Positions 1-6,651 of a stretch of DNA of 34,023 bases are shown piece by piece. Within the stretch, counting starts at the first letter, position 1. Each line of letters starts with the position of its first letter. The position numbers and the translations under genes are program-made. The notes below the pieces were generated by a model, which was given only the letters and a program-made list of their open reading frames with translations, did not search any database and had not been told where the DNA came from. Origin of the DNA: Muribaculaceae bacterium (GTDB lineage: Bacteria; Bacteroidota; Bacteroidia; Bacteroidales; Muribaculaceae); NCBI GenBank assembly GCA_017454355.1, contig JAFTDD010000054.1, positions 1 through 34,023 on the forward strand, read 5' to 3'.

Positions 1-60
1 CCGTGAATACTTTTATGTTTCAAAATTGAGATTATTCACTGATTTTCATCATAAAAATAT

Positions 61-89
61 TTCACGAAAGTTCACGGAAATTCACGGGA
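61..89. repeat. TTCACGGAAA decamer array
   Basis: Three 10-bp units, TTCACGAAAG, TTCACGGAAA and TTCACGGGA, run head to tail in the AT-rich stretch downstream of the epimerase gene. A looser relative of the word occurs just after it (TTTACGAGAAA, TTTTACGGA), and TTCATGGAAATTCATG is found near 33.87 kb. I see no gene in 1-235; it holds only this array and the next one. Confidence 0.75.
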
Positions 90-134
90 TGCAATATTTT
101 ACGAGAAAGATTTTACGGATTTTTCATGAGAATA

Positions 135-164
135 ATAGACGAAAATAGACGGAAATAGACGAGA
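135..164. repeat. TAGACGGAAA decamer array
   Basis: Three 10-bp units: TAGACGAAAA, TAGACGGAAA and TAGACGAGAG. The same TAGACG word family reappears in both orientations at 5.70-5.80 kb upstream of the first amylase, so this is a dispersed repeat and not a chance local duplication. Confidence 0.75.
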
Positions 165-235
165 GGAATTTTAATTTTGGACAGGCAAACAACGAGTTGC
201 GGATTTTAGGCTTATGTCTAACTAGAGAGAGGGCG

Positions 236-1378
236 TCAGAGTAGTTCGGCGCCGATGCCGGGCAGATCGCGTAGCGTAATCTTGCCGTCGACAACGGTCA
301 TACCGCTGAAGCGGTCGTTGGCAATCAGCAGGTTGCCGTCCAGGTCGGCATAGTCCACCAGCGGCGAGAGGTTGGCCGCGGCGCTCACGGCGCACGATGT
401 CTCGGTCATGCAACCAATCATCACCTTCATGTCGAGCGCGCGGGCCAGCGTAATCATCTTGTAGGCCTCATGCAGGCCGGTGCTCTTCATCAACTTGATG
501 TTGATGCCGCTATACACTCCCTTGAAGCGGACGATGTCCGGCAGGCGTTGGAAGGCTTCGTCGGCGATGATGGGCAGGGGAGACCGCTCGGTGAGCCACG
601 CCGTCTGGTCAATCCACGTCTTGTCGAACGGCTGCTCCACAAAGAGGCAGCCGCGCTCGGCCAGCCAGTGGCACATCTCCAATGCTTTCTCCTTGCTGTC
701 CCAGCCTTGATTCACGTCAACGCAGATGGGCACGTCGGGCATCATCTCCTTGATGATGTTGATTGTCTCTTGGTCTTTGTCAAGACCCATCTTCACCTTG
801 ATGAGTTTGTAGGGTCGGGCCTCCTCGACCTTCTGGCGCACAACCTCCTCGGTGTCGATACCGATGGTGAAACTCGTCACCGGCGCCTTGGCCGGGTCGA
901 GGCCCCAGATCTTGTACCACGGTTGGCCCATAATCTTGCCCAGCAAGTCATGCAGGGCGATGTCGACACTCGCCTTGGCGGCACGGTTACCCTCGGCCAC
1001 GCTGTCTACGTAGGCGAGAATATCCTCCACGCGGAACGGGTCGTTGAACTGCTCCAAATCAAGGCTCGACAGGAACTTGGTGACGCTCTCGATGCTCTCG
1101 CCCAGATAGGGAGGCATAGAGGCCTCGCCATAGCCGATGATGCCGTCATATTCCAGTTCGACTTGCACGTCGGGCGTGGTGGTGCGGCTCGAGCGTGCCA
1201 GGTTGAAAGCGTGGCGCAGTTTGAGTTCGTAGGGCTCAAAGCGCAGCGTCAGTTTGCCGGTCTTGGCCACCTTGCGCTCGCCGCTGCAGGCCGACAGCAG
1301 GCCGGCGGGTGCGGTTGCCGCCACCAGCCCAAGGCTCGACCCGATTAAAAACTTCCTTCGATTCATAAGAAATCCCAT
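236..1378 (-). CDS. Exported dipeptide epimerase (L-Ala-D/L-Glu epimerase type), enolase superfamily
   Basis: Predicted to interconvert L-Ala-D-Glu and L-Ala-L-Glu released from murein peptides. Of 380 residues, the motifs of the muconate-lactonizing/dipeptide-epimerase group are intact: KxK at Lys194/Lys196, metal ligands Asp221 (VDVN), Glu248 (VEQP) and Asp273 (ADEA), and Lys295 (NIKLMK). The N-terminus is unusual: NRRKF near residues 6-10, a hydrophobic stretch and the lipobox LLSAC ending at Cys31, which reads as a Tat-exported lipoprotein. The ATG at 1366 (MNRRKF) is an equally good start. It is the last gene of a leftward cluster after NlpC/P60 and a transglutaminase, separated from NlpC/P60 by 186 bp of palindromic repeats. 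Known family members such as Bacillus YkfB act with a gamma-D-Glu endopeptidase, which fits the neighbour. The exact dipeptide preference is inference. Confidence 0.88.
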   Translation of the reverse strand: MGFLMNRRKFLIGSSLGLVAATAPAGLLSACSGERKVAKTGKLTLRFEPYELKLRHAFNLARSSRTTTPDVQVELEYDGIIGYGEASMPPYLGESIESVTKFLSSLDLEQFNDPFRVEDILAYVDSVAEGNRAAKASVDIALHDLLGKIMGQPWYKIWGLDPAKAPVTSFTIGIDTEEVVRQKVEEARPYKLIKVKMGLDKDQETINIIKEMMPDVPICVDVNQGWDSKEKALEMCHWLAERGCLFVEQPFDKTWIDQTAWLTERSPLPIIADEAFQRLPDIVRFKGVYSGINIKLMKSTGLHEAYKMITLARALDMKVMIGCMTETSCAVSAAANLSPLVDYADLDGNLLIANDRFSGMTVVDGKITLRDLPGIGAELL

Positions 1379-1410
1379 ATTTAGTAATTGAAATTAATAA
1401 AAATTTTGAA

Positions 1411-1562
1411 GCCGCCCGAAGGGCGGCAACGCCGCATCAAGGATCCACCACTTTGTTGCCGCCCTTCGGGCGGCTATCGTCTTTATCATAAACCCCTAGC
1501 GCCTTGCTCGCTGCGCTCGCTGTGGCGCTGGGGGTTACTCAGGTTCCCGCCCTTCGGGCGGC
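1411..1562. repeat. Palindromic REP-like cluster between NlpC/P60 and epimerase genes
   Basis: Three copies of the palindrome GCCGCCC-GAA/TTC-GGGCGGC lie at 1411-1427, 1458-1474 and 1546-1562. The first is in one orientation and the other two in the opposite one; the third has a changed first base or two. Between the second and third, 1493-1534 forms another inverted repeat, CCCCTAGCGCC with GGCGCTGGGG, around a GCTCGC-rich loop. The cluster fills the whole intergenic space. It begins right at the 3' end of the NlpC/P60 gene, so it may also terminate or attenuate that transcript before the epimerase gene. Confidence 0.85.
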
Positions 1563-1564
1563 TT

Positions 1565-2671
1565 TTAGAATAGCCAGGGGTGGCGAGCGGCGGCAGTGAT
1601 GCCGGTGGTGCCCACCCTGCCGGCGACGCGGCGGATGGATAGCGGCGAGTAGAGATATTTGTCGCTCTCCGGGTCAAGGCTGTTGATTTTCACTTGGCCC
1701 GAGCAGTGGATATAGAGGCCGTCGCGCAGGTAGATGCCCACGTGGGTCACTCGTCCCGTCTTGGCGTTGCCGAAGAAGAGCAGGTCGCCAAGCCGCGCGT
1801 CGTGCCAGTCGGTAACGAGTTCGCCGTTTTTGGCCTGTTGCGAGGCGTCGCGGTGCAGGATGATGCCATTACCCAGGTAGCACACCTTCACCAGACCCGA
1901 GCAGTCGGTCACCTTGGTGCTCGTGCCGCCCCACAGGTAGCCGGCACCCATCATCTTGCGTGCCGTGCGCTCAATCTGCGACGCGTTGAATGATTGTGAG
2001 GCCCATTCCCTCATTGATGTCACAGCCTCGCGTGCCACGTATCCCTCGCGGCCATCGGGCGTTGCCACCCGCAGCCAGTCGCCGCCGTTGTCCTTCACCT
2101 CGAGCATACAGCCCATCACCAGGTCGCTCACCGGCTCATCGCCGCGTGGCACGCCCATCATCCAAGTGGCGATGGCGGTCACAATCACGCGTTTGGCGCC
2201 GCGCCAAGAGGCTAACGCCTCGGGCGTTGTGAAAGAGATGCTACTCTCGGGTATCCACGCGATATACTCGTCCGGCAGTTGCACCCGCAGCCATTCTCCT
2301 TGCTGTTGCAGCACGCGCACCGGCGTGCCCATCACCGTTTGCGTGGCCATCTCGCCGCCATGCCTCGGCTCGCAGCGAAGGCTCGCCACGGCCACCTTCA
2401 CCTGCGCCCAACGCTTGTCAGCCGGCATCTCGAGTTCGAGCACACGCAGGCTGTCGACGTTCACGCCCGGCATAAAGCGCACAATCGAGTCGCGTTGCGC
2501 AGCCGTGCCCACCCAACCGATGGCGCGCTTCACGCCATCATCGCCGTCACTGAATGTCACTTCGGAGATGGCGTTGCGCTGGTCCTTGGGCAGGAAGCGC
2601 GACACGGCATCGTCGGCCATAGTGGTCAGCATGGCTGATGCCACCATCATCATCAATATCGCTCTCTTCAT
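1565..2671 (-). CDS. NlpC/P60 cysteine peptidase with SH3b-like domains (gamma-D-Glu-diamino acid endopeptidase type)
   Basis: A 368-residue secreted peptidase predicted to cut the gamma-D-Glu to diamino acid bond in murein peptides. A signal peptide covers about residues 1-19. Two SH3b-like wall-binding regions follow (about 85-145 and 160-220), the second with GDWLRVATPDGREGYV. The C-terminal NlpC/P60 domain (about 230-350) has the catalytic Cys257 (TDCSGL), His310 (RVTHVGIYL) and a third polar residue, His322 (YIHCSG). It starts 30 bp after the transglutaminase gene, so they are very probably cotranscribed. The layout resembles Bacillus YkfC, whose product dipeptides feed an epimerase, here the next gene. 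The last 15 or so residues run into the repeat cluster and may be a repeat-derived tail. Confidence 0.9.
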   Translation of the reverse strand: MKRAILMMMVASAMLTTMADDAVSRFLPKDQRNAISEVTFSDGDDGVKRAIGWVGTAAQRDSIVRFMPGVNVDSLRVLELEMPADKRWAQVKVAVASLRCEPRHGGEMATQTVMGTPVRVLQQQGEWLRVQLPDEYIAWIPESSISFTTPEALASWRGAKRVIVTAIATWMMGVPRGDEPVSDLVMGCMLEVKDNGGDWLRVATPDGREGYVAREAVTSMREWASQSFNASQIERTARKMMGAGYLWGGTSTKVTDCSGLVKVCYLGNGIILHRDASQQAKNGELVTDWHDARLGDLLFFGNAKTGRVTHVGIYLRDGLYIHCSGQVKINSLDPESDKYLYSPLSIRRVAGRVGTTGITAAARHPWLF

Positions 2672-2701
2672 TAATTACAACATTTTTGATTCAATAGGAT
2701 T

Positions 2702-4111
2702 CTATGGTTTCTCGATGGATTCCACCTCGAGGTGGGAGTGCCACTTGTCGTAATAGAGGTTGCCACCGCGCCATTCCACCTCGCCGGGCTGGAAGTCGAC
2801 GGTCTCGCTGCGGATAAACGTCTTGGGCGGGTCCAGACGGTCGCCCACGGCCTCGTTGCTGGCCATGCGATAGAGGTCAATGCCGCTGGCATAGTAACTG
2901 TTTATCGGTGTGTCGACGGCACCGCGGCCATAACTCTGGTCGGTGGGTACCCAGCCTACGCCCTCAAAGTAGGTCTCGGCCCAGTCGTGCCAGTTCACCT
3001 CTCCCGGATAAATCCACCAGCCGCTCTCCCAGCGCGCCGGGATGCCTATCGAGCGGCACAACGAGATGTAGAGCAACGCCACCTGGCCACAGTCGCCGTG
3101 GCCGTTTTCCATCACATATCGCGGGATGCAGCGGATGGTGCTGTACTCCCTTGCTCCGGCCCACGGCAACCGGCGACTAATCCATTCATAAATCTTGCAG
3201 GCTTGCAGCACCGGGTTGGTCTCGTCGCCAACGATGTCGAGCGCCATGCGGCGTGTCGCCTCGTCGGTGATGATGTGGGGCAGTTGCTGAGAGGTGAACT
3301 CGCGGTAGACGGCGCTTGTCGTGTCGTATGGCTCCACCATCGCCAGCAGGTCTTGCTGCGCGATGTGGCGCTCGCCCACGGTGTAGGCAAAGCGGTACTC
3401 AAAGTGTGTCGCGCGACCGGCGACGGCCTTGGCCTCCATATACACCGTGTGGTGCTTGCTGCCTTGACTAAAGGTCGCCACGTGGTTGCCGCCCAGGAAC
3501 TTGATGTCGCTCTGACGCAGGTTCTCGTAGGGGAACGGCATCCACGCCTTAACCGTCTCGCCGGCCGGCACGGCATCGGCGTCAACGTCGAGGGTGAACT
3601 TCACGGTCACGCGCCGCTTGTCGCGCACCTGATTGGCATCGGCCGGCGTGGCCATCGCCTCGATGAGCGACGCGCGGCGGTCGGCATAGTCGGCTGCCTT
3701 GCTCGCGTCGTGCTCGGCTTGCAGTTCGTCGGCAAGCAACCACAGGTTGCGCACGCTCTTGCGGAACCACCACTCGGTGCCGTCGATAGTCATCACCTCG
3801 AGTTTGCGTGATGCCTTCCACGCGTCAATCTGCTCGGCACGGACTTCGGGCATACGTTCGCAGATGAGCGCGCGGCCCTGCTCCGGCGTCATATTGAAGT
3901 CCTTGCGGATGCGGCTCATAATGGTATTGAGCGAGTCAATGGTCACCGCACGGTCGCGGCGCTCGGCTTTGGGCAGCCGCTGCATCAGTCGCTCGGCTTG
4001 CTTAAACTCGCCGGCGTCCATCAGTCGCTCAACCTCCGGCACCCACTCGGGCCCGGCCATCGCCGGCAGCCACAGCGCAGCCACCGCCGCCAGAATCGAA
4101 ATGCGTTTCAT
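2702..4111 (-). CDS. Secreted transglutaminase-like cysteine protease-fold protein
   Basis: 469 residues with a Sec signal peptide (about 1-19), a helical N-terminal region (20-160), a beta-rich region (165-260) and a C-terminal transglutaminase-like domain (about 280-400). The catalytic triad is visible as Cys341 (GHGDCGQ), His375 (NWHDW) and Asp391 (PTDQS). In bacteria this fold is mostly hydrolytic, not crosslinking. First gene of the leftward murein-peptide cluster, with a tandem nonamer array starting 31 bp upstream of its ATG. The placement suggests a role on wall peptides or other extracytoplasmic peptides, but the substrate cannot be read from sequence. The closely packed downstream NlpC/P60 gene supports one transcript. 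I found no convincing TAnnTTTG promoter for it. Confidence 0.85.
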   Translation of the reverse strand: MKRISILAAVAALWLPAMAGPEWVPEVERLMDAGEFKQAERLMQRLPKAERRDRAVTIDSLNTIMSRIRKDFNMTPEQGRALICERMPEVRAEQIDAWKASRKLEVMTIDGTEWWFRKSVRNLWLLADELQAEHDASKAADYADRRASLIEAMATPADANQVRDKRRVTVKFTLDVDADAVPAGETVKAWMPFPYENLRQSDIKFLGGNHVATFSQGSKHHTVYMEAKAVAGRATHFEYRFAYTVGERHIAQQDLLAMVEPYDTTSAVYREFTSQQLPHIITDEATRRMALDIVGDETNPVLQACKIYEWISRRLPWAGAREYSTIRCIPRYVMENGHGDCGQVALLYISLCRSIGIPARWESGWWIYPGEVNWHDWAETYFEGVGWVPTDQSYGRGAVDTPINSYYASGIDLYRMASNEAVGDRLDPPKTFIRSETVDFQPGEVEWRGGNLYYDKWHSHLEVESIEKP

Positions 4112-4141
4112 TGAACCTTTATCTTTGCAGAGTTTTCAAAA

Positions 4142-4258
4142 CTCTAAGAAATCAGAGAGTTCTAAGAAATCTAAGAGGTCTAAGAATTCTAAGAAATCTG
4201 AGAGTTCTAAGAGTTCTAAGAAATCTAAGAGTTCTAAGAAATCTGAGACTTCTTAGAA
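4142..4258. repeat. Nonamer tandem array, TTCTAAGAR family (13 units)
   Basis: About thirteen head-to-tail 9-bp units with consensus TTCTAAGA(A/G), including TTCTAAGAA, ATCTAAGAG and ATCTGAGAG. It lies between the 3' end of the first amylase and the start of the transglutaminase gene, and fills most of the gap. The same nonamer recurs as four units at 20490-20525 before the leucine-rich-repeat gene. Several frames are open through the array, which produces spurious ORFs of LRNLRVLR and SKKSESSK type. Confidence 0.92.
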
Positions 4259-4275
4259 CTCTCAGGCAGATTCTA

Positions 4276-5637
4276 TTACAGTTTCAGGATCTTGTACTCA
4301 TAGGGCTGCAGGTCAACCTTCTGGTCGAGGTCGTCCTCGCTGCCGGTCATCATATCGGTCACCTTCTTGCCGGCAAACTCGGGCAAAGCAATCTCATGCT
4401 CTGCATTGCGCAGGTTCACCAGCACCAGGAAACTCTCGGCTTGTCCGGCACCGCTCTTGACAAAGGCGAGGATGTCGTTGTCAGGCAGCGCTCTGTAGGT
4501 GCCCTTGAGCAGGGCGGGGTTGGCCTTGAGCATGGCGATGAGTTGCTTGTATTCGTTGCGGATTTCGGGCTTTGCGGTCCAGTCGACAGCCACATAGTGG
4601 AAGAAGTTGATGGGCTGCTCGTAGCCGACTTCCTGCGAGCCGTACACCAGCGGGCCGCCGTGCAGGAACACCGTTGCCACCCAGGCCGCCATCGCGCCGC
4701 GGTCGCCGCCGAACATTCCAAATGGCGTGGCATGGGTCGACTCGTCGTGGTTGGTGGTGAAGCGCATCTTCACTTTGCCCTGGGGCAGAGCGGCATACTC
4801 GGTGCTGTCACACTCAAACACCAATTTTGCCGAACCGCCTTTGGCCCACACATCCTCGCGGAACTTGTGCATGAAGTCCCACGCGTAGTTCATGTCAAAG
4901 CCGGCCTCCACAAAGTTCTTCTTGTCGTTGCCCTCGGCCAGCATCACAATCTTGCGCGGCGCGGCGGCTGCACGCAGGCTGTCGATGGCACCTTTCCAGA
5001 AGTCGGTCGGCACCCAGTCGGCCACGTCACAGCGGAAGCCGTCGATGCCCACTTCCTTGACCCAGAAGAGCATCGCCTCGCGCATGGCGGCGCGCATGTC
5101 GGCGTTGTCGTAGTTCAGGTCGGCCACATCGGTCCAATCCGTGCCGGGCGTGTAAATCACGTTGCCCAGGCTGTCTTGGGTGTACCAGTCCTTGTGGCCC
5201 TGCTCTTTGAGCCACTTGCTGTCCCACGCGGTGTGGTTGGCAACCCAGTCGAGGATGATGCTCATGCCGTGGGCATGGCAAGAGTCGACGAGTGCCTTGA
5301 AGTCGTCGATAGTGCCGAACGACGGGTTCACGGCCGTATAGTCCACGATGGAGTAAGGCGAGTTCTTGCTCTTCTCCTTGCCGATGGGATAGATGGGCAT
5401 CACCCACATCACATTCACACCCAGGTCGGCAATCGAGTCGACGCGACGCGCCACCACCTGCAGCGAACTTGGCGAACTGCTGTCGGCGGCAAACACACGC
5501 GGGTTGACTTGATACATCACGATGTCCTCGATGGCCGGCAACTCATAGGTGGCGGCTTTCTTCTCGGGCTCGCACGCGGCGAGAGCCAGAGCGGCGCCCA
5601 GGGCGACCACAGGCAAAGTCTTGAAAATGGTTCTCAT
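4276..5637 (-). CDS. GH13 alpha-amylase family lipoprotein
   Basis: A 453-residue glycoside hydrolase predicted to act on alpha-1,4-glucans. I chose the ATG at 5637 because it starts a clean lipoprotein signal ending in LALAAC (Cys22); upstream extension runs into repeats. The four GH13 blocks are present: DWVANHT (130-136), GFRCDVAD with the nucleophile Asp204, MLAEG with acid/base Glu235, and TTNHDE with Asp298. The length fits a catalytic (beta/alpha)8 barrel plus a short C-terminal beta domain, with no added carbohydrate-binding module. The residues after the lipidated Cys are fairly acidic (CEPE), which could favour surface display, but this is inference. No SusC/SusD pair is nearby, so it is not a classic Sus locus. 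Exact specificity is not determinable here. Confidence 0.9.
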   Translation of the reverse strand: MRTIFKTLPVVALGAALALAACEPEKKAATYELPAIEDIVMYQVNPRVFAADSSSPSSLQVVARRVDSIADLGVNVMWVMPIYPIGKEKSKNSPYSIVDYTAVNPSFGTIDDFKALVDSCHAHGMSIILDWVANHTAWDSKWLKEQGHKDWYTQDSLGNVIYTPGTDWTDVADLNYDNADMRAAMREAMLFWVKEVGIDGFRCDVADWVPTDFWKGAIDSLRAAAAPRKIVMLAEGNDKKNFVEAGFDMNYAWDFMHKFREDVWAKGGSAKLVFECDSTEYAALPQGKVKMRFTTNHDESTHATPFGMFGGDRGAMAAWVATVFLHGGPLVYGSQEVGYEQPINFFHYVAVDWTAKPEIRNEYKQLIAMLKANPALLKGTYRALPDNDILAFVKSGAGQAESFLVLVNLRNAEHEIALPEFAGKKVTDMMTGSEDDLDQKVDLQPYEYKILKL

Positions 5638-5698
5638 CACTGTCTTTGTAAGTTTTTTTATAGTTAATAAAAAACAATAGTTCGGTAATTTTCTTAGG

Positions 5699-5803
5699 TT
5701 AGCGTCTATTTCGTCTATAACAACGTCCATTTCCGTCTATCTTAATTATTTTAGACAAAAAATTGACGATAATTGACGTCGTTATAGACGTAAATAGACG
5801 CGA
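5699..5803. repeat. Inverted pair of TAGACG-type arrays
   Basis: Two arrays face each other. On the minus strand 5699-5741 contains GTTATAGACGAAATAGACG, and on the plus strand 5751-5803 contains GTTATAGACGTAAATAGACG, so the two halves form an imperfect inverted repeat of about 24 bp plus weaker flanks (TTGACGATAATTGACG). The word is the same TAGACG found at 135-164. The pair sits in the 225-bp gap between hicA and the amylase start, where I see nothing else except AT-rich DNA. Confidence 0.8.
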
Positions 5804-5862
5804 AACTATCATTTATAGCATAAATTCATTTTTTTAACGAAGTATTGAAAAAAATGATTTGC

Positions 5863-6102
5863 TTATTTACGCTTCTTCAACCATTCCACCAACTGCTTCT
5901 TTGGGATACCCAATGTGCGCAGGTTGTTTGAAATGATAAATTCGGGAATTGGCGAAATATGAGTTTGAAAGACTATAGACCTCAAGCAACCTTCTTTCTT
6001 CCACTTATAATGTCCGCTATTACCGCTGTCCACTTGTATGCACCCCACCGAGCGCAAAAAATCGGCAAATGTCTCCGGGGAAATGTTACTCAACCGACCC
6101 AT
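5863..6102 (-). CDS. hicA: HicA-like mRNA interferase toxin
   Basis: A 79-residue basic protein resembling the HicA family (dsRBD-like fold, RNA cleavage). Visible features are an N-terminal helix with FADFLRSVGC, then SGHYKWKK, whose His fits the catalytic histidine of HicA, and a C-terminal segment LRTLGIPKKQLVEWLKK that matches the usual closing helix. It starts 4 bp after the stop codon of the HicB-like gene, so the two are translated from one message. The order is antitoxin first, the reverse of the classical hicAB order. Sequence identity to characterised HicA proteins cannot be measured here, so the activity is inferred from size, motif and partner. Confidence 0.75.
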   Translation of the reverse strand: MGRLSNISPETFADFLRSVGCIQVDSGNSGHYKWKKEGCLRSIVFQTHISPIPEFIISNNLRTLGIPKKQLVEWLKKRK

Positions 6103-6106
6103 AGTG

Positions 6107-6469
6107 TCAAACGCGCGCTACTTGTCTGATGCGAACATTCCTTTTACTAAACTCTTTATTGCCAACGCGTTTTAATTGAGAACTGCGCTTGACAATTTCA
6201 GCAAATGTGGGTTCCATAGCCCGATGCTCGTCTTCTACGTTCCACCCATGTTGGGCTAAGTCTTCCGACAAGGTTCGGTTCTCGGTTTGGTCTTGGATAT
6301 AGTTGTTAAGAACATACTCCAAATCGGTTCTGGCATCGCTCATCGTCATGCCATATCCGCACAAGTCAAGCGACGGGCAGTAGGCCAATCGAGCGTTTCC
6401 CTCTTGGAAAAAGTAGACACTCACTTGAATAGACACTCCGTTTGGTGTTATGACTATGGAATTTTTCAT
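6107..6469 (-). CDS. hicB: HicB-like antitoxin
   Basis: A 120-residue protein starting at the ATG at 6469, which lies about 20 bp behind a good promoter; the longer reading from 6526 would begin upstream of the likely transcription start and is rejected. The N-terminal half has the partial RNase-H-like fold of HicB: a beta strand (IQVSVYFFQEG), then YCPSLDLCGYGMTMSDA, the typical P-x-L-x-x-x-x-G-x-T-x-x-A pattern, then a helix. The basic C-terminal tail (KEFSKRNVRIRQVARV) could contact DNA. It should neutralise the HicA-like toxin and repress the shared promoter. Confidence 0.78.
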   Translation of the reverse strand: MKNSIVITPNGVSIQVSVYFFQEGNARLAYCPSLDLCGYGMTMSDARTDLEYVLNNYIQDQTENRTLSEDLAQHGWNVEDEHRAMEPTFAEIVKRSSQLKRVGNKEFSKRNVRIRQVARV

Positions 6470-6496
6470 ATTATAGCATTTGATTGGATTTTGGCA

Positions 6497-6527
6497 CAAA
6501 GATACAAAACAGTGTGAAAAAAACAAA
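6497..6527 (-). promoter_or_regulatory. Bacteroidetes-type promoter of hicBA
   Basis: On the minus strand a TTTG (6524-6527) is followed after 19 bp by TATCTTTG (6497-6504), matching the TTTG/TAnnTTTG consensus. Transcription would begin near 6490, giving a leader of about 20 nt to the hicB ATG at 6469. Confidence 0.8.
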
Positions 6528-6575
6528 ATTTTTCATCTTTGTTTAATCATTTTTTCATAATTAGTGCCTGCCTAA

Positions 6576-6616
6576 GAATTGTGCTCCGGCAGAAAGCATC
6601 TGCCGAAGCACAATTC
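6576..6616. terminator. Long intergenic hairpin after the multimodular amylase
   Basis: An 18-bp stem, GAATTGTGCTCCGGCAGA with its complement (one G-T pair), closes a 5-nt loop. It lies 36 bp past the amylase stop and before the hicBA promoter. There is no clear U-tract in either direction, so it may be a protective 3' structure or a repeat, not a standard intrinsic terminator. Confidence 0.55.
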
Positions 6617-6651
6617 GTTCAGTTATTTGTTCTCTGATTTTTCTCTAAAAT

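Noticed and set aside
4120-4127. TATCTTTG on the plus strand beside the transglutaminase start
   Set aside because: It matches the -7 box, but there is no TTG at the right distance and no plus-strand gene follows; probably chance.
4142-4258. Possible CRISPR array
   Set aside because: Units are 9 bp without spacers and no cas gene is present; it is a simple tandem repeat.
4111-5667. 518-codon plus-strand frame opposite the first amylase
   Set aside because: It starts inside the nonamer array (LRNLRVLR repeats) and then runs antisense to the amylase.
6470-6526. Upstream start for the HicB-like protein
   Set aside because: The additional 19 codons cross the predicted promoter and transcription start, so they would not be in the message.
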